From Sipunculus nudus (lineage: Eukaryota > Annelida > Sipuncula > Golfingiida > Sipunculidae), in contig CM049309.1 of assembly GCA_026874595.1 (NCBI GenBank), positions 91,968,723 through 92,032,722 on the forward strand: a stretch of 64,000 bases of DNA, read 5' to 3'. The stretch's first letter is position 1, and every line of letters begins with the position of its first letter. The notes beneath the pieces are model-generated. The model did not search any database, was not told where the DNA came from, and worked only from the letters and a program-made list of their open reading frames with translations. Below, piece after piece: positions 25,752 through 38,473 of this stretch. Position numbers and translations under genes: made by a program.

Positions 25752-25757
25752 TAATTA

Positions 25758-25790
<33 letters not shown>

Positions 25791-25963
25791 GTTATTATTA
25801 TTGTTGTTAATATTATTATTAATTATTACTATCATTATTATTTATTATTTATTATTAATTATAACTATTATTATTTATTATTATTATTATTTCTTTTAAT
25901 ATTTATTATGATTATTAATAGTTATTATAATTATTATTACTATTATTCCTATTATTATTATTA

Positions 25964-26000
<37 letters not shown>

Positions 26001-26036
26001 ATTATTATTTTTTTTTATTATTATTATTATTATTAA
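25752..26036. repeat. (ATT)n compound microsatellite
   Basis: A long imperfect trinucleotide ATT/TTA tract with TTTA and TTG interruptions. The poly-Leu/Ile frame over it is an artefact. Confidence 0.96.
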
Positions 26037-26774
26037 TGTGGCCAGGGACTAGAAATCAAGCAGATGGCTGGTTTTTTTTACAGTATCTAACACTCATGTT
26101 ACCTTGAATAAACAAAATTTATACAAAAGTTATCTTAAAATCTGAGGAAATTGAAGGGTAAACATATAAATATACAAAAAAGCTTTAATACTTAATACAA
26201 TTACTAGATATCTTGAAATCTAAGGAAACCTGAAAAAAATACGTTTAAAAACAAGTTTGAGTAAATCAGTGGATCAAAGGAAATTATAAAAAGCAAGTGG
26301 TTTCCTTGTTTACCGTCTGAGGTCTCCAGGTACGCTGTGCATGCAAAGACAGACCCCGCAGTCACCAAGTACAAAGTCGGCGTTTGAATGTTTCCTTTGA
26401 TAGGTGATATAAAATACATATATCCCAGTTACCGGGCCCCACCTGGCTGAGTAGCGTAACCACAAGCCAAACACGATCACATTTACTTAAGGCTTACTCT
26501 AAACCGCATAAAAGTAGTACCCATGCGTTAATATGTCTGTAATAATCCCCATGCGGGTAAAACGTCCCTGATAACGTTCAAACTAGAGGGAGGGTCAACA
26601 GGCGCCGATTGTTCCTGAATGAAGGTCAACTTGAACATGTCTATAACATACCTTAGTTCCATCGTTTTTAATTATTAAAATAAAGTTTCTAAATGTCACG
26701 ATCTATGCTTATAATCGATTTTATTGATGAATGCACAGCATGTGTCTCTATGGAAATGCAGCTTAGAAAAAGCT
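26037..26774. other. Intergenic DNA
   Basis: No supported gene. The minus frame at 26204-26419 lacks recognisable features. Confidence 0.5.
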
Positions 26775-27035
26775 ATACTATATATAGTAGAGTATATTAT
26801 AGCTTATATTGAATATTGTATAATAGTATAATATAATATGTATGTATTATATATATAGTATAGTTTATAGCAGTATAGTATATTATAATATAGTTTAATA
26901 TAGTATAATATAGTATAATATAGTACAATATAGTATAATATAGTATAATATAGTATAATATAGTATAATATAGTATAGTAAGTATATTGTATAGTAAAGT
27001 ATAGTAAAATAGTATAGTACAATAGATTGTAGTAT
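26775..27035. repeat. 10-bp AT-rich repeat (TAGTATAATA)
   Basis: A degenerate array whose core (about 26885-26985) is a strict 10-base repeat, TAGTATAATA. The edges decay into irregular TAGTATA and ATAGTA words. The poly-Tyr/Ile frames on the minus strand are artefacts. Confidence 0.93.
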
Positions 27036-27153
27036 ACTTGTGTATATGCAGATACATGCGTGCAGACTGTGTTTGCTGATTTGGGCTTTTTTTCTGCGGG
27101 GAAGTCTACTGTATGCACGGTGAACTTGTTTGGGTGGGAGGGGTCACCGATCC

Positions 27154-27344
27154 TTATCTCTTATCAGTGATAAATCCCAAAAGAGTAAACTAAGGCGATC
27201 TTCAGATAGATAAGAATCACGTGACCCACTTGACCGGACATGTTTATTATGACTGGCTTATCACAAAAAAGTTGGTGTTTACCGAAGCATTGCGAGAACA
27301 TTTAGCCAAGGACTCTTATCACAACTCTATAAAGAAAGTTATCT
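27154..27344. promoter_or_regulatory. Dense cluster of GATA motifs with an E-box
   Basis: Eight WGATAR motifs (either strand) occur within 191 bases: at 27154, 27161, 27168, 27204, 27208, 27258, 27316 and 27339. A CACGTG E-box sits in the middle at 27218-27223. GATA-family factors bind WGATAR, and clustered sites mark many animal enhancers. The density is well above what the AT-rich background should give, but no target gene is visible nearby. Confidence 0.35.
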
Positions 27345-28196
27345 AAGGTAAGCCAGGTACAATCTGCTTAATTACGTCTTACTGGCACCAAGTGACTGTC
27401 AGGTAAACGTGTAATACACATGATTATTTCTAGGCCGTCAATAGGTTCTATAAAGCTGTTGCCGCTGTCAGTATAGACAGAGTCTGGGGGGTAGTCATAT
27501 CGGGATACAAAATACTTAGTAACTCAAGTGATAATCATTCCTTTTGCATCACTGGAAAATGGTTAGAGTCTTTAAGAATGGGACTGTAAAGATGATTTTG
27601 CATGAGAGATAGCATCCATTAATTATACACAGTCCTGCTGGGCTAATCCCATTATACTGACTTATATATATGTACTTCAATAAACTCCCTTTACCACACG
27701 ATTTTGCACCTTGATTTTCTGATAAAGATTCATTACAAGAAGATCCTTACACGTATAGAGTAGGCGTTTTTTTTGGAGTCGTATATATCACTTTTGAATG
27801 GACAGGGATGGTCAGGTACCGGAAGGACACATACAATCAGCCAATGACGAGTGATCGTTAGGATTGAGGAACAGATGTCAAATACATAGCTATTGATATA
27901 CGGATATTAATTTTGAGTAAAGGTATTTGTCCCACTTTGGCATCATGTCGCGCGCAATATGTTTTGTGTTTATTTCAAGATTGGTGACATTTAATGCATG
28001 AACTTGTACATGATATATGTTATACGTTATATATTAATCGTTTTTAAGCATTAATATCTCAAATAAAATGTCAGATTATCGCTCATGTGACGTTGTATTC
28101 TTCGTTATGTTATTTTGATGCTTAATGATTTGCAATGTTATAATATATAATACCAGAATCACATAGTTACGAATAATTTATATTTCTTTCACGAAT
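27345..28196. other. Intergenic DNA
   Basis: AT-rich unique sequence. A GTAAGC splice-donor-like word lies at 27347, without a coding exon in front. No gene is supported. Confidence 0.45.
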
Positions 28197-28410
28197 AAAG
28201 AAACCCCATTCATACTAAAGAAGCCTCATTCGTCCCGAAGAACCCTCATTCATACTAAAGAATCCTCATTCACACTTGAGATCCCTCATTTATCCTAAAG
28301 AACCCTCATCCATACTAAAGAACCCTCATTTATACTAAAGAACCCTCATTCATACTAAAAAAACCTCATACATACCAGAGAACCCTCATTCATACTTAAG
28401 AACTTTCATT
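28197..28410. repeat. 20-bp minisatellite, left part
   Basis: About ten 20-base units close to AACCCTCATTCATACTAAAG, in strict register. The array stops abruptly at 28410 against the end of the inserted element and resumes at 30505. Units differ mainly at the CAT/TAT and CTAAAG/CCGAAG positions. Confidence 0.94.
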
Positions 28411-30504
28411 CAGTCGGGTCCAAAAGTACTCGTACTCATAGTACTCGTACTCATGAGTACATGTTTGAGTACTCAGTACTCGTTCTCGAGTATTTTTCAA
28501 ATATCACAAAAGTACTCGTACTTGTACTCAAGTACTTTAAAAGTACTCGGTACTCATATGAGTATTTCATGAGTGTTTTTGGGTATTTCATATTTCATTA
28601 AAATTTCTGAATAAACCTCTCAATTTATAATTTTAGTAATATTTTATTAAAATATATAAAAGTAAGATATTATATATAATATATATAATGTCATATGATA
28701 TAGTACTTAAAGAAATCCATCTGTTACTATTACTAAAACTATAACAGCATTTTCGCATCGATTTTTACCACTATTACTATTGCTTGGCTTTTATTGCTAA
28801 TACTATTACTTTTATTTAATATAAATTATAAATTGAACTCTTTTATTATAAATACATTCATGTGCACATATGTACAGCATTACATATTTTCAGCAAGGCC
28901 AGTACAACATAGTGTTAAAAAAACATTAGATCAGCAAATTCATACTAAGTAATATTTTTAAGAGAAAAAAATCGAATGATTGAAAGATCCCGAAATAAAA
29001 AAAATAAAGTTTGCCTCAATTCAATACAATTAAATATACTAAGAAAACCTGTTCAACATAACATGAACTCAGCAGTGCCCCGGGGCATGGGCTAATCAAG
29101 CTTGAATTGATTTATATAAGTAACTAAATGAGATTGTAGGTTTAGCTGATTTTCAGTGGGAATTGCAGTCTGTGATAAGCTCTATTCATTGTCTGTGGCA
29201 CAACTGAGGCAAAAGCTATGACTGTCAGACCATACACCACGTAGCTACTACAACATAGGCTGCAGCATCACATTCTATTATCAGCTGACAATAAGTTATC
29301 CAACATTCTATGTACACTCACAAAGGACTTCTCCAATGTTAAATAACCAAACCTAATTAATGAATCTACGAAGAGATCGAGGGGTTAACCTCAAGCAAAA
29401 GACTGAAAGCACCCAAAATTAACTAATCACACTACACTGGGCCCTTTACTGTACTCTATCAACCTAATCAAACAAACGCTCCATTCATCAGAAGCGTTAG
29501 CCTTGGGTTGTTAGAAAAGTAATTGCTATTTTTCTATAACTTAGGGTACTATTACTATTACCAAATTAAAATTTCTTTCAATCAATAGTAATGGTACTCT
29601 TACTCACTTTGCATTTCTGTAATATTATATTAATGTTACGTATTACTATCGCCCAATTCCTTGTTGTAAAATGCCACTGATGTAGATTTTGTTAATACTC
29701 TGAAATTATTACACATGATGAATGACACGGTCAGTCTGTCAAATATGTTGTTTTATACTATTTTCACATATACCGGTTGGCATTTATCATATTTAATAGG
29801 CTTCAGCCACACATTATGCATAAGTTGATATAATATGAATAATAACATAAGGTTGTTATCATTATTGTTATTATTATTATCATTGTTATTATCATGTGAT
29901 AACATATGGTTATCATATGGTAACATGCTTTATACAATGTCAGAGAAGTTTATTTTACCAATATAACTTTTAAATATAAAATTTTTTATATCTTTTTATA
30001 AGTTTCTGAACATTTCACCAGTATTTTGAATTTGCATAATACAACATTATGTAAATTGTATATCTTGTCCTGGATATGAAATATTTTTTTGAGAACCCAC
30101 GAGACCAGATGTTTCTTCTTTGCATCCGTCTACTATAATCAGTTAGTGCTTTGATATATTTTTAGGTAATATGGCCTGTTTATATGCCCTAGAGTTTGCA
30201 TCTCGCTTCAGTACTTTGACTAAGCATAACACAACATTGTATGTATTTTATATTTTGTCCTGGATTTTCATTAATAAAAAAATTGTTACTTTGTGAGTGT
30301 ATATTCACTTAATAACATCATTAAATAAGTTTGGTTACAAAAAGGACTCATTAAAGGACTTATGCGTACATTTTAAGTACTCTGTACTCGTACTCGAGTA
30401 CTTTTTAAATATTGCAAAAAAATTACTCATACTTGTACTCGAGTACTATCAAAGTCCTCAGTACTCGTACTCGAGTACTTGAAAAGTACTCGGTCCAAAC
30501 TCTG
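28411..30504. mobile_element. hAT-like non-autonomous DNA transposon
   Basis: A 2094-base segment interrupts the 20-bp array. It starts CAGTCGGGTCCAAAAGTACT, and its right end, reverse-complemented, starts CAGAGTTTGGACCGAGTACT. Both ends then carry many GTACTCGTACTC and CTCGAGTAC words over roughly 150 bases. CAG/CTG termini with dense subterminal repeats are typical of hAT elements. The interior is AT-rich without any long frame, so no transposase is encoded. A clean 8-bp target duplication is not visible. ATTCA flanks both sides if the first two bases (CA) are counted as flank, but the array is repetitive there. The superfamily call is therefore probable, not certain. Confidence 0.68.
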
Positions 30505-30740
30505 ATTCATACTCAATAACCCTCATTCATCCTTAAGAACCCGCAGTCATCCTAACGATCTCTCATTCATCCTAAAGAACCCTCAGTCATCCTAAAGAAC
30601 CCTCAGTCAACCTAACGATCTCTCATTAATCCTAAAGAACCCTTATTCATCCTAAAGAACCCTCATTCATCCTAAAGAACCCTCAGTCATCTTAAAGAAC
30701 CTTCAGTCATCCTAACGATCTCTCATTCATCCTAAAGGAC
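30505..30740. repeat. 20-bp minisatellite, right part
   Basis: Continuation of the same 20-base repeat after the insertion, here with many CAGTCATCCTAAAGAACCCT and CTAACGATCT variants. Beyond 30740 the pattern decays into loose CTCAAAGAACCCT words up to about 30830. Confidence 0.9.
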
Positions 30741-30839
30741 CCAACTGTTTCTCAAAGAATCTTGTTATGCCTCAAAACACCCTAGAGTTCTTTACTCAAC
30801 CCTGTTGTTCTTCAAAGAACCCTCGTGAACCCTTTTTTA

Positions 30840-31440
30840 GCTGAGCTGGCTGAAAGTCATCTGAGTTTTAGCGATGACTCTTTGTACGATCGTCTGTCTG
30901 CCTGTCTGTCCGTCTGTCTGTCGTCCGTTCGTTAACAGGGCACAAATCGTAACCACTGAACCTAGAATCTTTTACTTTGGCATCCAGGGAGGTCCATGAA
31001 AATTCTTCTTGGAAACCTGAAATAAGGTTTCTGTTACCCATATCCTCCGAGCTATGGGGCTCAAAATTACCGACCAGAATAATTAAAAATTTGATACAAA
31101 AGCTCCAATATCTGAATAACTAATCCATTGATCGCGATGATTCTTTTCATGAATATTGATCATGTAGTGTTCCTTCAGTTCCTGCAGACTGGTTACGTCA
31201 CCTGTATTTTTTCGAAATTTTATGCATTTTTTTCTCTATTTTTGATACCTTCAAATGAAACGGTCGTCCATTAACAGGGCCCAAATTATTACAATTGGAC
31301 AATGAATCTTCTTTGTTGACATCTGGGGAGGTCTTTGGAAAAACCTCCTTGGAAACCTGAATTTAGGTCTCTGTTACCCATATCCTCTGAGCTATCGGGC
31401 TCGTAAGTACCCAACATCTGAGATAACCATCTCGGGATAT
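30840..31440. repeat. Dispersed repeat, two diverged tandem copies
   Basis: Two related segments lie 339-340 bases apart. Shared landmarks include AACAGGGCNCAAAT (30934 and 31273), GGAAACCTGA (31011 and 31351) and GTTACCCATATCCTC. The first copy is preceded by a GTCTGTCCGTCTGTC-type tract. Such tracts are, to my knowledge, common in dispersed repeats of bivalve genomes. No terminal repeats or coding capacity were found, so the class is unknown. Confidence 0.6.
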
Positions 31441-33825
31441 TTTCTTTGTGGACCATCTTCCGCATATCAGACGCTTTTTCTTTTCATAATGTATTCTGTA
31501 TAACATAATAATTAAAACAAGCCAACTTATAATTTATCTTTATATATGTCCAGTTTTTGTTAAAGTAATATTGATATTATTGATATGTCAAATATGAACG
31601 ATAAGATACATGTATATACATATATATATATAAATATATATATACAGGTAGATATATTTTCTGAAGTAACTATTTTCGCTAGCAGCAAAGGTGTCATTCG
31701 GTGTCTGTCAACTGTATTAGTGAGAAATCAGTTCATTGTATGGTGCTGTGAATTCGATTTACGCAGCAAAGCACAAAACAAAGTGACTTAAACGACGGCC
31801 ATCAACGTCTTGCGTGCTAATGCCGTTATGTTTATAAATATATTTATAGCGATCACAATAGGGGACTCCATAAACCCGGTATTGAGCCAGCACGAGTCGA
31901 GATCATCAAACCTGGAGATAAAGCAGTATATATGACATACTAAATTGAGTCACTACAAAAGAGAATAAATAAAATCTATGGGCACTTTCATCCTTCATCA
32001 ACAATGTATGGTCTCTAGAATTGGTATATATGTTTTGCTATTCAGCTAAAGACTTTATGGTATTAATGTAAGAACCCTAAAACACCTTTTGCTACTGAGC
32101 ACGTCACCAAAAAAAACGAACATAACAGACCGGCAAGGTTTACTGTTTAAACAAGATCCTTTGATTCAGGTGACAGAGTATGTGTGTGGTCCGTGATATT
32201 CCTCCAATGTTTTATGTATAATTACCACACATCGCTTTCTTGCCGGTGAATCCAGGAGCTTTTTGGTGATAACTTTAGGACGGTAAAGCCTCTTCAGGTG
32301 ATCTTATACGCCACACTGCTCACAATCTTGACATTAAGTATTACAAGTCTTTTTTACGTTTATCTTATTAGCACCTGTGGTATATGACGTACGTGATACC
32401 TGCACTGCTCAAGAGATCAGTGTCTATCATAAAAACCCTACTAGTCTTAATTCATCATATCTAACAAATCCGTTTAAATCCATATGTACACTGTGACAGA
32501 TAAAAAATTTCCTGTTCTACAAACTACTCTTGTGTATCTATTTGGCTCTACGTCCATTAAGGAATGCACATAGGCTTATATAGCCAAGACGAAACGCAAC
32601 ACAGGAAACAGATGCTGCATCGTGTATATATATATTAACATTCTCTCTGCAAAATGCAAGTCTGCATATTGATTATAAATGAATGTTTCATTATTATTGT
32701 ATGTGTGCATATATATCTTATGAATATTCTTGATACTGTTATCTTATTATATTAACATGAAATTAATATTTATGAATAAAAAAGAAGCATAAATGCGGGG
32801 ATGGGCCATGATTTCTAACCCTCTTACATTTTTGCAATAAATATTGTTTAAAACAACACAGAGCCTGATCAGAAATTTATCAATGTAAGCCAAGAGCAAG
32901 GAATGTGTGTCCCGGTTTATACTTCCCACTGTAGCATCAAATGTCAGCTCTGCCGACCAGAACAAAGGTTCGATATACGAGTGAATGGTCGAGGATTAAA
33001 ACACAATGCCCTAAATCACAATGGTCATTAATCACTGGCAGAGAAACATATTATGGTGATCAACATTACCTCCGAAATCCTAAACACTTTTATGTAGAAG
33101 GTATCCTAACCCCCTGTATTGTCATCAAAATCCATACCTAACGTCCTGAGTAAAGTTGCAAAAGACAAACCTGATACGTTATATTATAAAAACAGTATAC
33201 ATCCTGCCTGATGGACAATAAGCACCAGACACTTGTTGAAAAGTTCTCGTTTAAAAAGTGACCCCACGCAGCACATGCCAAACATCGATCATGTTTAGCT
33301 TGCGCTCGTGTAGAGCATGATCACAAGACACTCATGAAGCTTTATGATATAAGGCCAGCCGAAATAAAAAAAAACAAAACGAACACGTCCGGCGAGCTGG
33401 TGATTCGAATGAGGAATGGGCCATGAAAAACTACAGGTATTGTGAGAAAATACAAGAACTTGTTCTTCTGAGGAGCAGAAATCTACAAATACCGTGTACA
33501 TATATTCTGAAGGACGGATGTGGCATTGTGCGCACGTCATCGTAACGCCATCACAAACAGGCCCGCTTGTAATTGACCTTAATTACATTTTCCTGTCGTT
33601 TTTCTATCTCATCCTACTCATCTAGAAGAGGTTTCAATGGAGTTCGTACTTGCTAACCCCCAGGGTACTTTACATAAATGACATATAAATAAAACCACTT
33701 GCGGGCGTCAGAGTAAATCGTGAAACATTTGTAAGTATATTTATAAATATATCGTGTTTTCCTGAGCAAATACTGATAAATCAGCACAAATACTAAAGAA
33801 CTTCCAGATAAAATTGTACGAACTG
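31441..33825. other. Intergenic DNA
   Basis: AT-rich unique sequence with a short AT tract at 31618-31647. The frames at 31585, 32941 and 33295 (minus) lack recognisable domains. No gene is supported. Confidence 0.5.
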
Positions 33826-36800
33826 GGTGCAAGGTTTGTGTCTGAGGTCGGATTCTCTGTGTTGAAGTTAAGGTGCTGCTTGGTTTATCCGAGTTTGGGT
33901 TCTCTGTGTGGAAAGGCTGTTGATGGGTGTTTTTTTTTGTCAGGTTCTTTTGTGGAAATCCCGGTGCTGCCTATTTCTGCGTTGTTGAGACGTCAAAGTT
34001 TGGGTTTTCTAAGTGGAAGGTCTGATGTTGCGTTGTTGAATGAGTTCGGGTTCTCTGTGTGAAAGGTATCTCTGTGTAGGAAGTGTGGTGCTGCGTGCTT
34101 TGTCTGAGGTCAGCTTCTTTGTGTAGGTGTGGTTTGTCTGAGAATGGGTTATCTGTGTAGAAGGTCTGGTGCTGTGTGGTTTGTCTGAGGTCGTGATATC
34201 TGTGTGGATGGTCTGGTGCTGTGTGGTTTGTCTGAGGTTGGGTTCTCTGTGTGGAAGGTCTAGTAATGTGTGGTTTGTCTGAGAATGGGTTATCTGTGTA
34301 GAAGGTCTTGAGCTGTGTGGTTTGTCTGAGGTCGTGATATCTGTGTGGAAGGTCTGGTAATGGGTGGTTTTTCTGAGGTCTTATCTGTGTGGATGGTCTG
34401 GTGCTGTGTGGTTTTTCCGAGTTAGCGTTCTCTGTGTGGAATGTCTGGTGCTGTGTGGTTTGTCTGAGGTTGGGTTCTCTGTGAGGATGGTCTTGTGCTG
34501 TATGGTTTGTCTGAGGTCGGGTTATCTGTGTGGATGGTCTGGTGCTGTGTGGTTTGTCTGAGAATGGGTTATCTGTGTAGAAGGTCTGGTGCTGTGTGGT
34601 TTGTCTGAGGTCGGGATATCTGTGAGGATGGTCTGGTGCTGTGTGGTTTGTCTGAGGTCGGGTTATCTGTGAGGATGGTCTGGTGCTGTGTGGTTTGTCT
34701 GAGGTCGGGATATCTATGTGGAAGGTCTGGTAATGTGTGGTTTTTCTGAGGTCTTATCTGTGTGGATGGTGTGGTGCTGTGTGGTTTGTCTGATGTAAGG
34801 TTATCTGTGTGGATGGTCCGGCTTGTGTGGTTTGTCTGAGGTCGGGTTATCTGTGAGGATGGTCTTGTGCTGTACGGTTTGTCTGAGGTCGGGTTATCTG
34901 TGAGGATTGACTGGTGCTGTGTGGTTTGTCTGAGGTCGGGTTATCTGTGATGATGGTCTGGTGCTGTGTGGTTTGTCTGAAATCGGGTTATCTGTGTGGA
35001 ATGTCTGGTGCTGTGTGGTTTGTCTGAAATCGGGTTTTCTGTGTGGAATGTCTGGTGCTGTGTGGTTTGTCTGAGGTCGGGTTATGTGTGTGGATTGTCT
35101 GGTGCTGCAGCGTTTGTCTGAGGCAGGAGGCTTCTCTGTGTGGAAGGTCTGGTGCTGTTCGGTTTGTCTGAGATTAAGTTATCTGTGTAGAAGGTCTGGT
35201 GCTGTGTGGTTTGTCTGTGGTCGGGATATCTGTGTGGAAGATCTGGTAATGGGTGGTTTTTCTGAGGTCTTATCTGCGTGGATGGTGTGGTGCTGTGTGG
35301 TTTGTCTGATGTAAGGTTATCTGTGTGGATGGTCTGGTGCTGTGTGGTTTGTCTGATGTAAGGTTATCTGTGTGGATGGTCTGGTGCTGTGTGGTTTGTC
35401 TGAGGTGGGGTGATCTCTGTAGAAGGTTTTGTGCTTTGTGCTTTGTCCGAGGTAGAGTTCTCCGCATGGATAGTCTGGTGCTGTGTGGTTTGTCTGAAAT
35501 CGGGTTATCATTGTGGAATGTCTGGTGCTTTGTGGCTTGTCTGAGGTAGGGTTTTCTGTGTGGATGGTCCGGTGCTGTGTGGTTTGTCTGAAATCGGGTT
35601 ATCTGAGTGGAATGTCTGGTGCTGTGTGGTTTTCTGAGGTCGGGTTATGTGTGTGGATTGTCTGGTGCTACAGCGTTTGTCTGAGGTAGGCTTCTCTGTG
35701 TGGAAGGTCTGGTGCTGTTCGGTTTGTCTGAGATTAGGTTATCTGTGTAGAAGGTCTGGTGCTGTGTGGTTTGTCTGAGGTCGGGTTATGTGTGTGGATT
35801 GTCTGGTGCTACAGCGTTTGTCTGAGGTAGGCTTCTCTGTGTGGAAGGTCTGGTGCTGTGTGGTTTGTCTGAGGTCGGGTTATCTGTGAGGATTGACTGG
35901 TGCTGTGTGGTTTGTCTGAGGTCGGGTTATCTGTGAGGATGGTCTGGTGCTGTGTGGTTTGTCTGAAATCGGGTTATCTGTGTGGAATGTCTGGTGCTGT
36001 GTGGTTTGTCTGAAATCGGGTTATCTGTGTGGAATGTCTGGTGCTGTGTGGTTTGTCTGAGGTCGGGTTATGTGTGTGGATTTTCTGGTGCTGCAGCGTT
36101 TGTCTGAGGCAGGAGGCTTCTCTGTGTGGAAGGTCTGGTGCTGTTCGGTTTGTCTGAGATTAAGTTATCTGTGTAGAAGGTCTGGTGCTGTGTGGTTTGT
36201 CTGTGGTCGGGATATCTGTGTGGAAGATCTGGTAATGGGTGGTTTTTCTGAGGTCTTATCTGCGTGGATTGTGTGGTGCTGTGTGGTTTGTCTGATGTAA
36301 GGTTATCTGTGTGGATGGTCTGGTGCTGTGTGGTTTGTCTGATGTAAGGTTATCTGTGTGGATGGTCTGGTGCTGTGTGATTTGTCTGAAATCGGGTTAT
36401 CTGTGTGGAATGTCTGGTGCTGTGTGGTTTGTCTGAGGTCGGGTTATGTGTGTGGATTGTCTGGTGCTACAGCGTTTGTCTGAGGTAGGCTTCTCTGTGT
36501 GGAAGGTCTGGTGCTGTTCGGTTTGTCTGAGATTAGGTTATCTGTGTAGAAGGTCTGGTGCTGTGTGGTTTGTCTGAGGTCGGGTTATCTGTGAGGATGG
36601 TCTGGTGTTGTGTGGTTTGTCTGAGATTGGGATAACTGTGTGGAATGTCTGGTGCTGTGTGGTTTGTCTGAAATCGGGTTATCATTGTTGAATGTCTGGT
36701 GCTGTGTGGCTTGTCTGAGGTAGGGTTTTCTGTGTGGATGGTCCGGTGCTGTGTGGTTTGTCTGAGGTCGGGTTATGTGTGTGGATTGTCTGGTGCTACA

Positions 36801-37835
36801 GCGTTTGTCTGAGGTAGGCTTCTCTGTGTGGAAGGTCTGGTGCTGTTCGGTTTGTCTGAGATTAGGTTATCTGTGTAGAAGGTCTGGTGCTGTGTGGTTT
36901 GTCTGAGGTCGGGTTATCTGTGAGGATGGTCTGGTGTTGTGTGGTTTGTCTGAGATTGGGATAACTGTGTGGAATGTCTGGTGCTGTGTTGTTTGTCTGA
37001 GATTTGGTTATCTGTGTAGAAGGTCTTGTGCTGTATGGTTTGTCTGAGGTCGGGTTATCTGTGAGGATGGTCTGCTGCTATAAGGTTTGTCTGAGGTCGG
37101 GTTATCTGTGAGGATGGTCTGGTGCTGTGTGGTTTGTCTGAGGTCGGGATATCTGTGTGGAAGGTCTGGTAATGGGTGGTTTTTCTGAGGTCTTATCTGT
37201 GTGGATGGTCTGGTGCTGTGTGGTTTGTCTGATGTAAGGTTATCTGTGTGGATGGTCTGGTGCTGTGTGGTTTGTCTGAGGTGGGGTTATCTCTGTAGAA
37301 GATTTTGTGCTTTGTGGTTTGTCCGAGGTAGAGTTCTCCGCATGGATAGTCTGGTGCTGTGTGGTTTGTCTGAAATCGGGTTATCAGTGTGGAATGTCTG
37401 GTGCTGTGTGGTTTGTCTGAGGCAGGGTTCTTTGTGTTGAAGGTCTAATGCTGTGTGGTTTGTCTGAAATCCGGTTATCAGTGTGGAATGTCTGGTGCTG
37501 TGTGTTTGTCTGAGGTAGGCTTCTCTGTGTTGAAGGTCTGGTGCAGTGTGGTAAGTCTGAGGCAGGGTTCTCTGTGTTGAAGGTCTGGGGCTGTGCGGTT
37601 TGTTTGGGGTCGGGTTATCTGTCGGGAAGATCTGGTGCATGCTACGTGGTTTGTCTGAGATCGGGTTATCTGTGTAGGCGGTATGTAGATTCGTGGTTTC
37701 TCTGTGAAATTTTAAGTTTTCGTGATATTTACGAGGTGTTTTCCTCGGAATTTAGCCGTTGCTGTTTGATCTGTCTGAAATTGGGTTCACTGTATGGAAG
37801 GGCTAGCTGCTGACTTGTGTTTTGTCAGACGTCGG
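33826..37835. repeat. 47-bp minisatellite, about 85 copies
   Basis: Units are 47 bases, with the core GGTCTGGTGCTGTGTGGTTT followed by GTCTGAGGTCGGGTTATCTG. Units are diverged at both edges (33826-34080 and 37640-37835) and homogeneous in the middle. Internal blocks are duplicated: the TGCAGCGTTTGTCTGAGG variant at 35104 recurs at 36090, 986 bases (21 units) away. All long frames here on both strands (for example 35084, 36070 and 37287) are repeat translations. Confidence 0.96.
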
Positions 37836-38473
37836 AGTTTATTTTCAGTGGAAAAAACGAATGCTATTGTTGCGTTTTCGGTAGGATTATTTGTTTGTTT
37901 GTTTTGCGTTTTAACCGCGTATACATGCGCGTGAGTCATAGGAAACATAGTGGGAATACAACACATAAAAATTGACATGTCTTTCGTAATAACAATTGCT
38001 GCACCAGATGTCAGCACGAGTGGCACTGCCTTCAAAACTGCTGACAAACAGGTGCACAAACAGGAAAAAAATGACCAAACAGCTAGACAAAACCAACTCT
38101 AAGTCACTAACCTCAAGATTATTTGATTTTTACGAACCAAATACAAACCGTGTATCACATAATGAGATGTCCTGAACATAGGAAAGCAAACAGACAAAAC
38201 AGAAAACCAACATTTGTGAATTTACAACTTATATTTAATTTCGTTCTCAAATATAACAATATATGTACATATATGTACGAGGGTGTTATTGAAACGGCAC
38301 ATATTAGTAAATGACGCGCTAACTTGTCCAGAATTGTCCTAGGAAGTCAGAAAACGGGCAATTATTTGCCTGTATCATGACCTAAATGTAATAAAATTTG
38401 TATGCAGTCATCAATCGGGCAGGGCAGTTACTTCTTCTCAAGGCTGTTCTTATACAATAGGGAATGAAGGCGT
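37836..38473. other. Intergenic DNA
   Basis: Unique sequence between the 47-bp array and the E-box candidate. Overlapping short frames on both strands give no consistent protein signal. Confidence 0.45.

Noticed and set aside
34364-37813. Cys/Trp-rich plus-strand frames and Thr/His-rich minus-strand frames up to 117 codons
   Set aside because: They are translations of the 47-bp minisatellite on both strands. No start context or non-repeat sequence supports them.
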